Assembly: GCA_948146395.1 (NCBI GenBank)
Contig: OX411552.1
Location: forward strand, 50,334,258-50,398,257
DNA: 64,000 bases
Reading direction: 5' to 3'
From: Fragum whitleyi
Lineage: Eukaryota > Mollusca > Bivalvia > Cardiida > Cardiidae
Positions within the stretch are counted from its first letter, which is position 1. Each line of letters opens with the position of its first letter. Shown one piece after another: positions 23,534-34,590 of the stretch. The notes under the pieces are model-generated. The model was not told where the DNA came from and made no database searches. It was given only the letters and a program-made list of their open reading frames with translations. The translations under genes and the position numbers were made by a program.

Positions 23534-24733
23534 CACATATCTTACAAACAAATGGTTCACGGCAATTCGAATTGTGGCGCGAGACTCCACATAATACAGA
23601 TTTGAAATGAATAAATGAAACTGACATATGCATTCCATGAAAAACAATTATAACGTTTCTTCTAATTATCAAATTAAGATCTAATGGGTAACGTATATTA
23701 CACATATTTTACATCACTAAGAAATAATCTTATGTTGTTGTTCAATCCAATGCAATGCATATTCTTTAAGACGTAAATCACTTTCATTGATATATTTCAC
23801 TTAAATATAACATATTTAATGAGCTGCGAGTCATTTTTGAGATGCCAATGTTAATAACTAGGGTTTCAACAGCGTAAAATATAGTAACTTACACTAATCT
23901 TTTAATGATATTCGAATGTCAAACAATTTTCTTGTGTTCGAGACATTTTGATAATAAAAAGAAACACTGAAATAAGAAAATGAAAGAAGTTCTAAACTTT
24001 GATAACTTCATATGTTGTAATTTTTTTTTTTTATCTAATTTAAATGGGTAACATATTTTACATATGTTTGAAAAAATAGAAACATTAAAGAATTATTATC
24101 TCATTCTACCAGAGTCTTCAAATCACAACCTGTCATACTTTTTTTTTTTACTAATTTACTTTGTTTATTTCACAATCTCTTGTTGTCCAAACATATGTAC
24201 TATACTTAAGGCCGATTTACCCCTTTTATAGGCTGAAAAGTATAACGTCATTTACAAACAAACGTTTTGTAGTTTTTTGAGAGAGCATTGTTAACATGTT
24301 AATGAATCAAAGATATCCTCAAAATACAAAATAAATGATAACACAGGTCTATATAAGGTTAAACAACGCTTTCTGTCTAAAATCATAAAGCAGTAGTCTG
24401 TTTAGCAAGGTAAATCAGCATTTTTAGTCGAGTTAAGGGTTTAAAATATGACCTTACATAATATAACCCAACATCAAATGTTTTTCAAATTAGGAACAAA
24501 TGGCCCAATAATATTAACTGATGTTGATAAATTTTTCTTCCTTTCAAAGACTAATTTTGTATCAAAAACAATTATACCCATAGAATTCGCTTACGTGAAA
24601 TGTACTTGGTGACCTTTGACCCCAACTGTGACCTCATTAATGATTTAATTTTGGGCAACAGGGCAAAATTTGTTCAGGCACAGTTGCCGAAGCTATTGAG
24701 CCTAGTGAGACCTTATGCCGCAAAAGTGCCCAC

Positions 24734-25441
24734 ACTTCGAAAATTTTCGGTCTAAACCACCAGTCTACTGCATGTATAGATATAAGATATAGGTGTAAAT
24801 GTTCAAGTGTGTCATCAAAGGTCAATTTTGTCTTTACCTGTATCACAGCCAAAATGGACATTTGACCACTCATTTCAACTTGTGTTATATAACTATAAGT
24901 CTAAAACTTCATGTGTCAAAAAAGGGCACAATTCTAGTCCTTTCAGCAAAATACATTATCTTTCTTCATATTTATGTAGCTGTCAGAATCATTTGGGGTT
25001 TTTTTTAGTTTTGATTTTTCATTTATTTTCATTAACAAGTGCATTTCATTTCAATACTAGACAGAAAAACTTTCAATTAAATATTACTAATACGACTGAA
25101 ATAAATCTCCAAGTTTATAATCGCCCAATAGATAAATCACAAGATATGTTAATGTCCCAACACTGTAATCCTATTTAATTGAGATTTAATTCTAACAAAC
25201 CATAAGAGATCTCATGAGTAGTCACTCAACTATCACAATTCACCGTTTTGTCCATATTTGTCCAACCTTTTGTTCCCCGACAAAATGGAAATTCTATTTA
25301 AAAATCGATAGTATCTGTTTAAATTTGTTTAATTTCCCGTCAAACAAACATAAACTTTACTGTCATTTGTCACTCTTTTCATAATCATGTATTTGTTATA
25401 TCAAGTTAACGCTAAACTATTCTATACCCAATTTTCCTGAC
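24734..25441. other. AT-rich spacer
   Basis: No supported gene. Overlapping frames of 69 and 123 codons from about 24800 are lysine-, isoleucine- and serine-rich translations of AT-rich DNA without motif. Confidence 0.45.
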
Positions 25442-25673
25442 TTAACCCTTTCCTGTATAATCCCTGTTTTTTACAAGCCTATGATTTTATGATTGAAAAA
25501 AAACATTGTGTAAAAAAGAAGAAATCGCTTGTGAAAAGCAATTTCTTCTTTTCCCACACTATTTTCTAACCTACTGAATGGTTATTTTTCAAATTAAATC
25601 CACTTTAAATTTTCATCTACAAAACCATTGAATTTAGACAGGTCTAAAATTTTGTAAAACAGGAAAGAGTTAA
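25442..25673 (+). mobile_element. pb2 MITE, copy 4
   Basis: 232-bp copy with TTAA at 25442-25445 and 25670-25673. The left end is TTAACCCTTTCCTG and the right end AAACAGGAAAGAGTTAA. The central hairpin (AAAGAAGAAATCGCTTG...AAGCAATTTCTTCTTTT) carries one arm mismatch. Its right TTAA is also the left TTAA of the next element. Confidence 0.87.
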
Positions 25674-25853
25674 CTCTTCTCGTGCTATAGAAGACATGTC
25701 TCTGCTGTGAACAATTTATAGATGGCAAACTGTATAGACTAAGAACAGTCTGCATAGATGTGCAGCCTGATCTATGCCTTCATTGCCTGCCTTCTACTTA
25801 ATACTAATGGAGTACTGGTAAATTTTCCAGGAAGCAGAATCGAGAGGGATTAA
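25670..25853 (-). mobile_element. pb1-related MITE variant
   Basis: 184-bp element with TTAA at both edges, ends TTAACTCTTCTCGTGCT and AGAATCGAGAGGGATTAA, and an inner CAGTCTGCATAGATGTGCAG hairpin that matches the inner part of pb1. The ends differ from pb1 (CTCTTCTCGTGCT instead of CCCTTGTCATGCT), so it is a subfamily. It shares its left TTAA with the pb2 copy. Confidence 0.75.
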
Positions 25854-26013
25854 TCTAAGTTGTAAGAACTTGTTTCCCAATCGATGTAAAATAAATAGGT
25901 TTAAATCAAAAATACTAATGGAGAAACCTGATCCTAACTGGATGAAAAATCCTGAAAGGTTCTCTAAATATCTTTTACCTCCAGCTTTAAGCTCCTTTCA
26001 TTACAAGTAAGTA

Positions 26014-26103
26014 TTAACCCATTCCCATAAAATGACTCCTTTTTTAATTCCTGTCAGAAAAGGGTTTGAAAACATTATGGAAAATGAAGAAATTGCTTGT
26101 CTC
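26014..26103 (+). mobile_element. pb2 MITE, truncated copy
   Basis: TTAACCCATTCCCATAAAAT followed by AAAACATTATGGAAAATGAA and GAAATTGCTTGTC matches the left half of pb2 up to the loop of the central hairpin. The rest is missing. Confidence 0.6.
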
Positions 26104-26364
26104 ATAGTGCCATCTTCCCCAAAAGCAAAAGATTTTATTTATGACTAGTTATGTTAGCTAGCACTATGCTACACATACATTCCCTATAATCAGAGACAAA
26201 CTGGTAGCATGTTGAACCTTGTGCAGACTAATTTCTAATTAGCCATAAAGCCTTGTTCACAATACTGGCCTGCAGAGCCGTTATTCACCATAACCCCAAA
26301 ATTGTGCAGTGCAGTGCCAATGAGGCTGCAAAAACTCATACCTGGGCCAAAGATTATTAAAATT

Positions 26365-26545
26365 TTCTCGGGCTCAAATGAGAAATTTCTCAAATTTTAA
26401 ATTTGAATGAATGTATGAAAATAAAAGATGATTAATAAGTTGTAATCTATAACAACTTATTAATATTATCTTTTATGTTAATACATTCAAATGAGTATTA
26501 ATATAGGATTACGACTTTTAAATCTCAAATTGAAATTTGAGAAAA
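26365..26545. repeat. Large AT-rich palindrome
   Basis: The inner arms 26401-26443 and 26451-26492 are complementary with few mismatches (ATTAATAAGTTGT against ACAACTTATTAAT; ATAAAAGAT against ATCTTTTAT; ATACATTCAAAT against ATTTGAATGAATGTAT). They surround a 7-nt AATCTAT loop. Outside, TCTCAAATTT/AAATTTGAGA words extend the symmetry. Likely a foldback MITE or cruciform-prone site. Confidence 0.75.
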
Positions 26546-26580
26546 TTTTGAATTAATAAAGAGAAAAGTTTTATGATCTC

Positions 26581-26775
26581 GGGGCCTGTTGTTTTCATGT
26601 CCCTGAGAGAGAGGCAGTGGTTTTAATCAACCCAGCAACCCAATTATATAACTGGGTAGACTGGGATTGGCTATCAAGTGTTTTGCAAATAAACACATCC
26701 AGGAAATGGTAGAGTTCAAACAAGGGACCTCAAGGTAACAAGTTGAGTGCCTCTAACACTAGGCCACGGAGGCAA
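26581..26775 (-). mobile_element. S2 SINE, copy 1
   Basis: Matches 29236-29426 over its whole length: GTTTTCATGTCCCTGAGAGA, CAATTATATAACTGGGTAGA, AAGTGTTTTGCAAATAAACA, then CACTAGGCCACGGAGGCA. Read on the minus strand it starts with a tRNA-like head (TGCCTCCGTGGCCTAGTG, a box-A-like start) followed by a body ending near the left edge. It is an old copy. Confidence 0.7.
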
Positions 26776-26794
26776 TCAAGCTGTGAACGCCTGA

Positions 26795-26990
26795 AGCAAA
26801 TCAAATGAAAACTGGTTATCACCAAAACAAGGATATTCTTATCAAATTTCATAAGGTCCCTTTTCCTGTGATAATTGACCTCATCCATTTTCGAAAGGAA
26901 CAATCCTTATGTTTTTTTCAATTATTCTATGAAAGCTTGAAGCAATTTGATAAAAACCTTGTTAACAAGAGAAAATTAAAAGATGGATGG
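26795..26990 (+). repeat. T-F fragment
   Basis: About one unit of the T-F core: CAAAACAAGGATATTCTTAT, TTTCATAAGGTCCCTTTTCC, TGATAATTGACC, TTTTCGAAAGGAACAATCC and TCTATGAAAGCTTGAAG. It directly follows the S2 copy. Confidence 0.55.
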
Positions 26991-29235
26991 TGCACGAGCA
27001 AATGGGAAACATGCCTCCCCTGTAACTCTAAATGTGAAAATTATTTGATCAGTAGGATTGAAAACTCTTACCATATTTCCCCTGATAATAGCGCCCTCTC
27101 TAATAGTAGCACCCCTACATTTTTTAATTAAGAAAACACAACACAAATGACTTAATTTGAAGAACTTGTTGACACTTCTTCTCTAATTTGATGCAAATTT
27201 CATCTAAACAATCATTTATATGAAAGTTACCTCAAATTAAAGGGGAAAGGGCCGAAAAGACATAAGTTTTATGATTTATTTAATCAGAAAATACATACTA
27301 AAATGTTATGTAAAGTTCCCGGGAGCTTTTATTAGGAGAAATATATTTCACTTAATGGATAACAAAAGTTGTTCAAAATTTGAATTAGAATTCCATCCAT
27401 AAATGCAGGAATTGAAATGCTCTGGATAAATAAGCTCAGACAGATACCTGATTGGAGGATACAAAAACTGACAGAAATCAATTGGGCCAGTGTGTGACAT
27501 TGCCAACAATTTGAATTGTGCGTAAGGTACAAACTTTGAGCAGCGAAGATAGCCACATACTGTAAAATACAAAGTAACCTGATGGTGTATAAGTACTTTA
27601 AGACCTTATCTAGCAACTAAACGCATATTGAAGACATGTTGTCAGACTGTGTAGATGCACAGGCTGGTAAGAGTCTTTGCTATGAACATTCATGAAATTG
27701 CCAGAATCTCATGCACAGGCTCAAATAGTTGCATAATAATATATATGCTCCAACTTTCAGTAGAAAAAAGAACATTCTTGGTACCATACAAATTACTTGT
27801 TCTTAAGCTTTTTAATTGTTGTTTTCGATTTCTTCAAATTTAGTTTTCAGTTAAAATGCTCATCAAGACCAACGTGACCGGCCTCAATTTCTCACGATGA
27901 AAATCATATTATTATTCAACACAGTTTGCTTAATGAAACAGAAATGGTGCGAACATTTAATGAATACAGTTGGCAAATATTGATAAGATTTAAATCTGCC
28001 TTGACAAAGGTGTATAATTTAAAGAGTGAAAATTAAATACAAATATTTAAAATTTGTACAATCATTTGAAATATTGTCAGTCCCCCCCACTACAAAAACA
28101 TTTTTTCTCTTCTTTAAATTAATGACACTTTATTTAAACAACGGAAATATTCCTAAGCTTATTGTGGAGACATTAAAGGTTCATGTAAAGACTTACATTC
28201 CGATTTCAGAGACATTGCATTTGACAACAAAAAGCAGTTTGTATGGCCAGCTCCAAGGGCGTAACTACCATTACACATATTATGCAAGTGTATTATACAT
28301 GTACAAATAAATTATTTTTTGAAAAAATATCCTTGATGAAAGGCTTATATCAAGCTATTCAAACTATAGAAATCATGTTTTGATTATTCAACAACACTCA
28401 AATCATTAAAAAGAGGGAGCAGGTTGAGGGCATTTCTCTTTTGTCACAGTTCACATATCGCCTTTATCCTATAGATCTACATGTTTATTCTTGGGTGGTG
28501 GTCCTCTGAGTGTGTATAAATTTCTAAATCCTAGTTATGCCTATGAGCTCAATTATATACCAAATCAAAGCTCTAGATGAGAAAAATCCTTATTTCAATT
28601 GGGAACCCTCGGCGATTCAACAAAATAGACCTCCGGAATAATTATACAGTTGCAGCCATGAAAGTGTGTCATTTGGCACATGGGTTTATATGACTTCAAA
28701 AAACAATCCTGCTATGGACAATTTGCATGTAACAAAATTGACAAAAGAATAAAATTTAGCACTGGATTTTGTCATCAAATTATAATATGCCCAAAAGTTC
28801 TCCATAGAGGATCGGAAAGAATTTACCAAATGTGATTTTCTTCAAGCCTATTCAATAACCAAATCACCACCATACACCGAATTACCTGAAAATTTACCCA
28901 TAATTACTACTCTTACATCTGAGGTACATGTTTATAGAAAAGTCTGGGTGTTAAATTGTTCTGAATAACACTATTTGGGATGACCAGCTGGAGGATAAGA
29001 TGTGGAGGGAAGAAAATGAATCCAAGGTTATGTGATATCAGGCCACTGAGGGATGTGACTGAAAAATTATTAAAAGCGACATTTAACCAGACCATCCAAA
29101 CAAACTGACCATGCTCAATACTTTTGCACTTTACTGACCCATTCCTTGTAAATTTGTAGTTATAGTTTATAATTATTTATTTTATTTCAATTTCAACGAA
29201 ACCTTAAGCTTAAATAGTCCCATTTAAACATTCAG
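26991..29235. other. AT-rich spacer, no gene seen
   Basis: No repeat shared with the rest of the window and no convincing coding frame. The frames of 94, 74 and 94 codons near 27332-28310 overlap in different phases and lack conserved motifs. A short C-run lies at 28083-28089. Confidence 0.4.
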
Positions 29236-29426
29236 TCCTGATGTTTTCACGTCCCTCTGAGAGAGGTAGTGCTTTAAATCCACTGCTATCCAATTCTACA
29301 GCTGGGTGAAATGGGGCTGGCTATAAAGTGTTTTGCCCATAAACATACTGAGGCGGAAGTGAGGCTCAAACCACGAACCTCCGGGTTTCCGGTCGAGTGC
29401 TTTTACCACTAGGCCACTGAGGCACA
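29236..29426 (-). mobile_element. S2 SINE, copy 2, with tRNA-like head
   Basis: On the minus strand the head runs from about 29426: TGCCTCAGTGGCCTAGTGG (box A-like), then TCGACCGGAAACCCGGAGG, then GTGGTTTGAGCCTC (box B-like). About 115 bp of body shared with 26581-26775 follows, including CAGCTGTAGAATTGG. The body is not that of S1, so this is a separate tRNA-headed SINE family. Confidence 0.75.
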
Positions 29427-30045
29427 CAAGTTTGTAGTTACAAATCTTTGTTTCAATAAGATCCAGACACTTTTTTACTGACTCGTCTCATGTACAAAAC
29501 TTCCAATGTCTCTAGGTGATAATGAAGATTAACCCTTTTCACTACTGAACTTCAACATTTGTATCAAACAAATTGCCAATTTTGAGACATGTAAACCAGT
29601 CTAATTTAAAATTTACCCAAATCAATTTAAAAGTAGAAAGCTGGGAGTGTTTGCTGATCAGAGTCTACACTGTCTGCCACACTTTTGTCCACAATAGGAT
29701 ATGTCATGAACCACATGATAAGTGTTAATGAAACATGGATATGTGATATATCACCACTTAAATTTATCTTGTGTTTATCTTGTCTAACATTGATTGTTAA
29801 GTCTATGTTAATTCCTTCCTTTTTTTCATCTCAGGACAACACAATTTGTCTGAAACAATATCAGCCCTACCTTGGAGTGCCTACACTGGGCTGTTCTGGA
29901 CAAATTAGTGCATATATTAAAGCACTGAAAGTACTGAAGTTGGCCGTTGTAGTAATTTCAAGGAAATTAATTTAATTTTGCTGTACAGTGCTTGTTTCAG
30001 TGATAAAATTGCATTTCAAACATTTCAGCCTCTAAGATTTATAAA
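29427..30045. other. Spacer, no gene seen
   Basis: The 96-codon frame at 29685-29975 (Cys/Leu/Ile-rich) has no recognised motif and no upstream or downstream support. Confidence 0.4.
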
Positions 30046-31158
30046 ACTAGAAAGCCATGAATGGCTTGAGTCGCTCCACAGGCTTGAAATTCTTGTAAAA
30101 GCAAATAATTGTTTTGACTAGATTTTTAGATATTTGGGGTTCTACTGATGTTGAAAATGATTTTTAAAGTTTCAACTATATAATAGATAGAGAAATGACC
30201 TCTGCTATTAAAAGACATATTTTTCATCAAATCAAAATAATTTTTGGCTGCATGATAATAGGACACCCAAAGATCATACCAAAAATGTTTGATTGATATC
30301 CATCAGTTACATTCTGAGAATTTTTTTTTCATTGTTTCCACTATTTAACATATTGAAAATTGACCTCAACCCATAAAATGTATATTTTTCATCCAATCAA
30401 AATAATTTTTGGTACACTGATAAAGGATCACTCAAGGAACGTTCCAGTGAAATTTAGTTGATATCCAAAAATCAGATTCTGGGAATATGACTTTCAAATT
30501 TTCCACTAAATAACATATAGACAAATGACCTCTGCCCATAAAATGCATATTTTTCATCCAATCAAAATAATTTTTGGTACACTGATAAAGGGTCAGTCAC
30601 TCAAGGATCATTCCAGTGAAATTAGGTTGATATCCATCCATTACATTTTGAGAAAATGATTTTCAAAGTTTCCACTATATAACATATAGAGAAATGACCT
30701 CTGCCAATAAAATGCATATTTTTCATCCAATCAAAATAATTTTTGGTACACTGATAAAGGGTCATTCAAGGATCATTTCAGTGAAATTTGGTTGATATCC
30801 ATAGATTACATTTTGAGAACATGATTTTCAAAGTTTCCACTATGTAACATATAGAGAAATGACCTCCGCCCATAAAATGCATATTTTTCATCCAATCACA
30901 ATGATTTTTCGTAAACTGATAAAGGGTCACTCAAGGATCATTCCAGTGAAATTTGGTTGATATTCATCTGTTACATTCTGAGAAATAATTTTCAAAGTTT
31001 TCACTATATAACATATTGAGAAATGACCTCCGCCCATAAAATGCATATTTTCCATCCGATTACAATGATTTTTTGTATACTGATAGAGGGTCACCCAAGG
31101 ATCATTTATGTAAAATTTAATTGGTATCCATTGATTAGAATCTGAGAAAACTCACTTT
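30046..31158 (+). mobile_element. HL-B element, 3' end lost at IR3
   Basis: The 5' end ACTAGAAAGCCATGAATGGC then TTGAGTCGCTCCAC contains the hairpin AAGCCAT-GAATGGCTT and the sub-terminal GCTCCAC. Six tandem units of about 165 bp follow; TTTTTCATCCAATCAAAATA falls near 30219, 30385, 30550, 30719, 30884 and 31048. The last unit stops at AAAACTCACTTTTA, exactly where IR3 begins. Copy 2 at 59.9 kb continues past this point to a 3' hairpin; this copy does not. Confidence 0.85.
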
Positions 31159-31575
31159 TAGTTGGCCTGTCTTTCATTATCTTTCGTTAACTTCCGATAA
31201 CATCCACGAGTTCACAAGAATGAATTTTATTTTAGATAAAATAAAATCTTGCTAACATAGCCAGAGATTGAAAAAGGAGGATTATGAAAAATGGAAAATG
31301 TATCCGTAACTTTTCTTAAACCTATTTTTATTTTATGTAAAGGCCACTGAGCAATAGGAAATTACTTCATGCAGATATATAAGAAAAGGTGAGAGTGAGA
31401 TTCGATCTTCGGACCTCTGCACTGCGAATCTCTGACCTTATGCATATATCTCATTCTATTCTGTTTTCACGATTGGGTATATATTGTTACTTGAATGTAA
31501 TGTTTGCTTATTGTTTATCTATATAAGGAAGTTGGTTTCGAATACTTAAGAAGGTAAGCAGGAATATTAATTGAT

Positions 31576-31742
31576 TGATTAACGCCGATTTCATCATTTT
31601 TGCGGTTATATCGCGGCGGCTGGAGCACCTAACAATGGATTCCTGGTATTTCTCTCACCAGTACAACCATCACATCCTTTCCTAGCCTCCAGCTGCTATC
31701 TCACATAGGTTAACGATTATCAACCCATTGGTGAGAGACCGA
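31576..31742 (-). mobile_element. S1 SINE body without head, inside IR3
   Basis: Contains GGCGGCTGGAGCACCTAACA, ATGGATTCCTGGTATTTCTC, CCTTTCCTAGCCTCCAGCTG and CAACCCATTGGTGAGAGACC, the S1 body in reverse. It stops where the tRNA-like head would begin (about 31742), so it is 5'-truncated, as is common for retrotransposed copies. Confidence 0.85.
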
Positions 31743-32260
31743 TAACTTTCAAAGTTGACAAATTTAGGACAATTTGAAAGGAGTTTTACGTTGACCCTTG
31801 TAACAAAACATGTGTTTTGTGATGTGTTTCTATACACATTATTTCATACGACGCAAAGAAAAAAACGCCTTAGTAAAATGTGAAATTTCTTTTCCATGTG
31901 GCATTTTACATCCCGAAAAAACATTGGTTAATTTCAATAAAACTCCCTCTTTGAGTGTCAAATTGAAAGGATTTTGATCTCGTGATTTGGAATGTCTAAA
32001 CTTCAGAAGTGGTTAGTTTTTTTCAAGGAACATGTGCGCCTTTTTAAGATTGTTGCTTCGATAAGAATTAACATGTTTCTCTGGCATTTGATATGCATGT
32101 CAGTGATTCACGCATGAAGTGTGTATTTCAATTTTGTAAACCTATCCTTTTCATGTTCTCAAAAATAATCCAACATTTTGTTTTAAGTTCAAATAAAAAA
32201 ACACCCTATGCATTTGAAACTGACTTTATACACTGATTTAATGGTGGAAATCTAATCAAC

Positions 32261-32294
32261 TACTTCTTCTTCTTCTTTATCTTCTTCTTCTTCT
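32261..32294 (+). repeat. (CTT)n microsatellite
   Basis: Runs of CTTCTTCTT interrupted by one TTTAT, about 34 bp. Confidence 0.9.
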
Positions 32295-32833
32295 GTTTTA
32301 TGCATTTTTATTGTTTAGCGTTATTATAAGGAAATAGATTTAGGACCTTAATCGCCGTTTTTGTTTATATTTGTAAACAAATTTGTTTATATATAACATA
32401 GTTGGCCTGTGGCTCATTTAATATTCCTGCTTACCTTCTTCAGCATTCGAAACCCACTTCCTTATATGGATAAAAAATAGGCAAACATTATATTCAAGTC
32501 ACATTATATAACCAATCGTGATAACAGAATAGAATGAGCTATATCCATAAGGTCAGAGATTCGCAGTGCAGAGGTCCGAAGATCGAATCTCCCTTTCACC
32601 TTTTCCTATATATCTGCATGAAGTAATTTCCTATTTCTCAGTTTACATAAAATAAAAATAGGTTTAGGAAAAGTTACGGATAGATTTTTCATTTTTCATA
32701 ATCCTCCTTTTTCGATCTCTGGCTATGTTAGCAAGATTTTATTTTTATCTCGACAGTGATACTAAAAATCCTTCTTGTGAACTCGTGGATATTATCGAAA
32801 GTTAACGAAAGATAATGAAAGACAGGCCAACTA

Positions 32834-33800
32834 TGTTTTCCAATAGAAATGCTTTTTCGACTTGTCGAATGTATACTAAGTCACTGGAATTACAAGTAAA
32901 AAACGTATACATGATATTCAGTCTGGTCACAACTGTTTTTTCTTGGTTTGGGAGTATTTGAAATCGTACATTAAATCCCTTGAATTATTTTTCGAAATGA
33001 CACATCATTTGAAAAATAGTGGACATGAATGTCAGCATGTATGTCGATCTAAATTGTTTTGGTATGTTATTGATAAATACGACACCAAAAATGATCATTT
33101 ATATTCGAGAATCTGAATATGGGTCTGTCGACATCGGCAATCACAAATAATTCAATTCTGTCATCTACGTCAACCCCGTGAAATTCCGACTGTCTACAGA
33201 GGCAACATTTTTCTTACTATATGTCGTCTTTGGGGACCCGCTGTGTGTTTATTTTTTTGAATTACGGCTTCAAATTTGGAAGAAATATCAGCGGATGATT
33301 AGGCTTCAGCTGTGTACAAGTTAAAATAGCATTTATTGAGAGGTAGGCGAAATATGAGAGCATTAAGTCTAATTTCGTAACTTTTCATGGGAAACCTCCG
33401 AAATAATCAATGATTGTGGCCTTATTTGGGAGGGATATGAGTAAAGATTTATTCTATAGAAGCGCTGAACACTTACACAATCATTTATCTGCTTTAGAAT
33501 ACCAAAGCTTCACTCGATTATTTACACGAATAAATTTATTTGATCTACCGTCTCTTCGGCATAATGTTCCGATGCTGTCATTGTTGACTCTCACCCGTCA
33601 TCGCCGCAACCAGTTGTACGTCGTGTTTTTGAACAATTTGTAAATCCATTTTTCACTGCACTGTTATACCCAATCTTACCGTCTCTGATCCCTTATCCAA
33701 AGGACATGTCCAACAACAAAAACAGATATGGAAACTCCTTTTGAGTGTCTACCAAAGTTAACAGACTATCAATCAGTTTACTTCATCTTGAACACTGCAA
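32834..33800. other. Apparently single-copy DNA with a weak first-exon candidate
   Basis: No repeat family from elsewhere in the window was recognised here, and CpG content is somewhat higher. On the minus strand an ATG at 33649-33647 has an A at -3 and G at +4. It opens a 55-nt frame encoding MDLQIVQKHDVQLVAAMTG, ending at 33595 in front of GTGAGA, a plausible splice donor. I recognise no family and could not find a second exon, so this is only a candidate. Confidence 0.2.
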
Positions 33801-34077
33801 ACAAGAGGACCATGATGGTCCTGTATCGCTCACCTTCGAATTTTTGTCTAAATTGATAAAAATCAAATTTTCCAGCAAAAGTCATTATTGTACTTTTATG
33901 ATTTGTTCCCATTTTCAATAGGGTTCATCCTTGTGACCTGACAAACATTCTGACCAAGTTTCATAAAGATTGGACCATATTTGTGGCCTTTAGAGTGTAA
34001 AAAAATGTTATAACGGTCCAGGACATCCAATGATCACAAAAGCTCATTTGAGCATGTCATGCTTAGGCGAGCTAAAA
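33801..34077 (+). mobile_element. HL-A element, short copy (277 bp)
   Basis: The 5' end ACAAGAGGACCATGATGGTC then GTATCGCTCACC and the 3' end GATCACAAAAGCTCATTTG...GGCGAGCTAAAA enclose a single core unit (ACAAACATTCTGACCAAGTT, TTTGTGGCCTTTAGAGTG). It is the minimal form of the family and shows that the tandem core is not needed for mobility. Confidence 0.85.
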
Positions 34078-34379
34078 TCAATAAAGGTAAAATCATTTTA
34101 TTTCATATGAGTTTGTGTTTATGCAACTGTTTTCTTTTGTCAAAAATCATGTTACAATTTACAGACTGGTGTGAAATCTTTGTTTCCATTATCTAGAAGT
34201 TTCCAAGATCAGAGTTCCCAATATATGAAGAATTTTACAGACTAACAAAAGAAGAAGTGGTGTTGTAGGAAAAATGCTACTTTTAGAAAAATACTGTATC
34301 CAAGTTGTTTATACAAGGTTACAACCTTAATTGAAACTTAAATTAAATCAGATTTAATGCCACTTTTAACAGTTTTTCT

Positions 34380-34500
34380 GTCATATTGAGGCTACCGGAT
34401 AACCTCACCATGGAATCCTATATTTTCTATCATCAGCACAACCACGACAGCTTCCAGCTACTCAACCCAAATTGGTTTATGATTTGCTACCTATTTCAGG
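34380..34500 (-). mobile_element. Diverged S1 SINE fragment
   Basis: GAGGCTACCGGATAACCTCA, ATGGAATCCTATATTTTCTA and ACAGCTTCCAGCTACT line up with the S1 body in reverse, with heavy divergence. Confidence 0.4.
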
Positions 34501-34590
34501 AAACAGTTTTGTATTTTGTCAGAGAAAAGGTTAGACAAGAAATCCTTAGATAATCAACACATTAGGTTCTTCTTTTTTTCTTTTAAACTT

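Larger units (their letters stand above)
20301..24733. mobile_element. IR2: inverted arm pair spanning 4.4 kb
   Basis: The left arm (20301 to about 20430) has GTGGGCACTT, GCGGCAT, TGTTGCCCAA and AATGAGGTCAAAGGTCA. The right arm (about 24605-24733) carries their complements. In both arms the start of GTGGGCAC and the start of TGTTGCCC are 73 bp apart, which supports true homology. The interior has no large frame. It may be one element or two related insertions facing each other; no target duplication was found. Confidence 0.55.
31161..32831. mobile_element. IR3: TA-flanked element with about 415-bp inverted arms
   Basis: Ends GTTGGCCTGTCTTTCATTAT and their complement are flanked by TA on both sides (31159-31160, 32832-32833). 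The arms match over about 415 bp (31161-31575 against 32415-32831), including TATCTGCATGAAGTAATTTC and TCCGTAACTTTTC. The TA duplication fits Tc1/mariner-type or similar TA-specific elements. The interior holds a headless S1 SINE and a (CTT)n tract, with no transposase frame. The terminal phrase TAGTTGGCCTGT recurs inside at 32399-32410. Confidence 0.8.

Noticed and set aside
24807..25178. 123-codon plus-strand frame
   Set aside because: It overlaps another frame, is Lys/Ser/Ile/His-biased as expected for AT-rich DNA, and has no recognisable domain.
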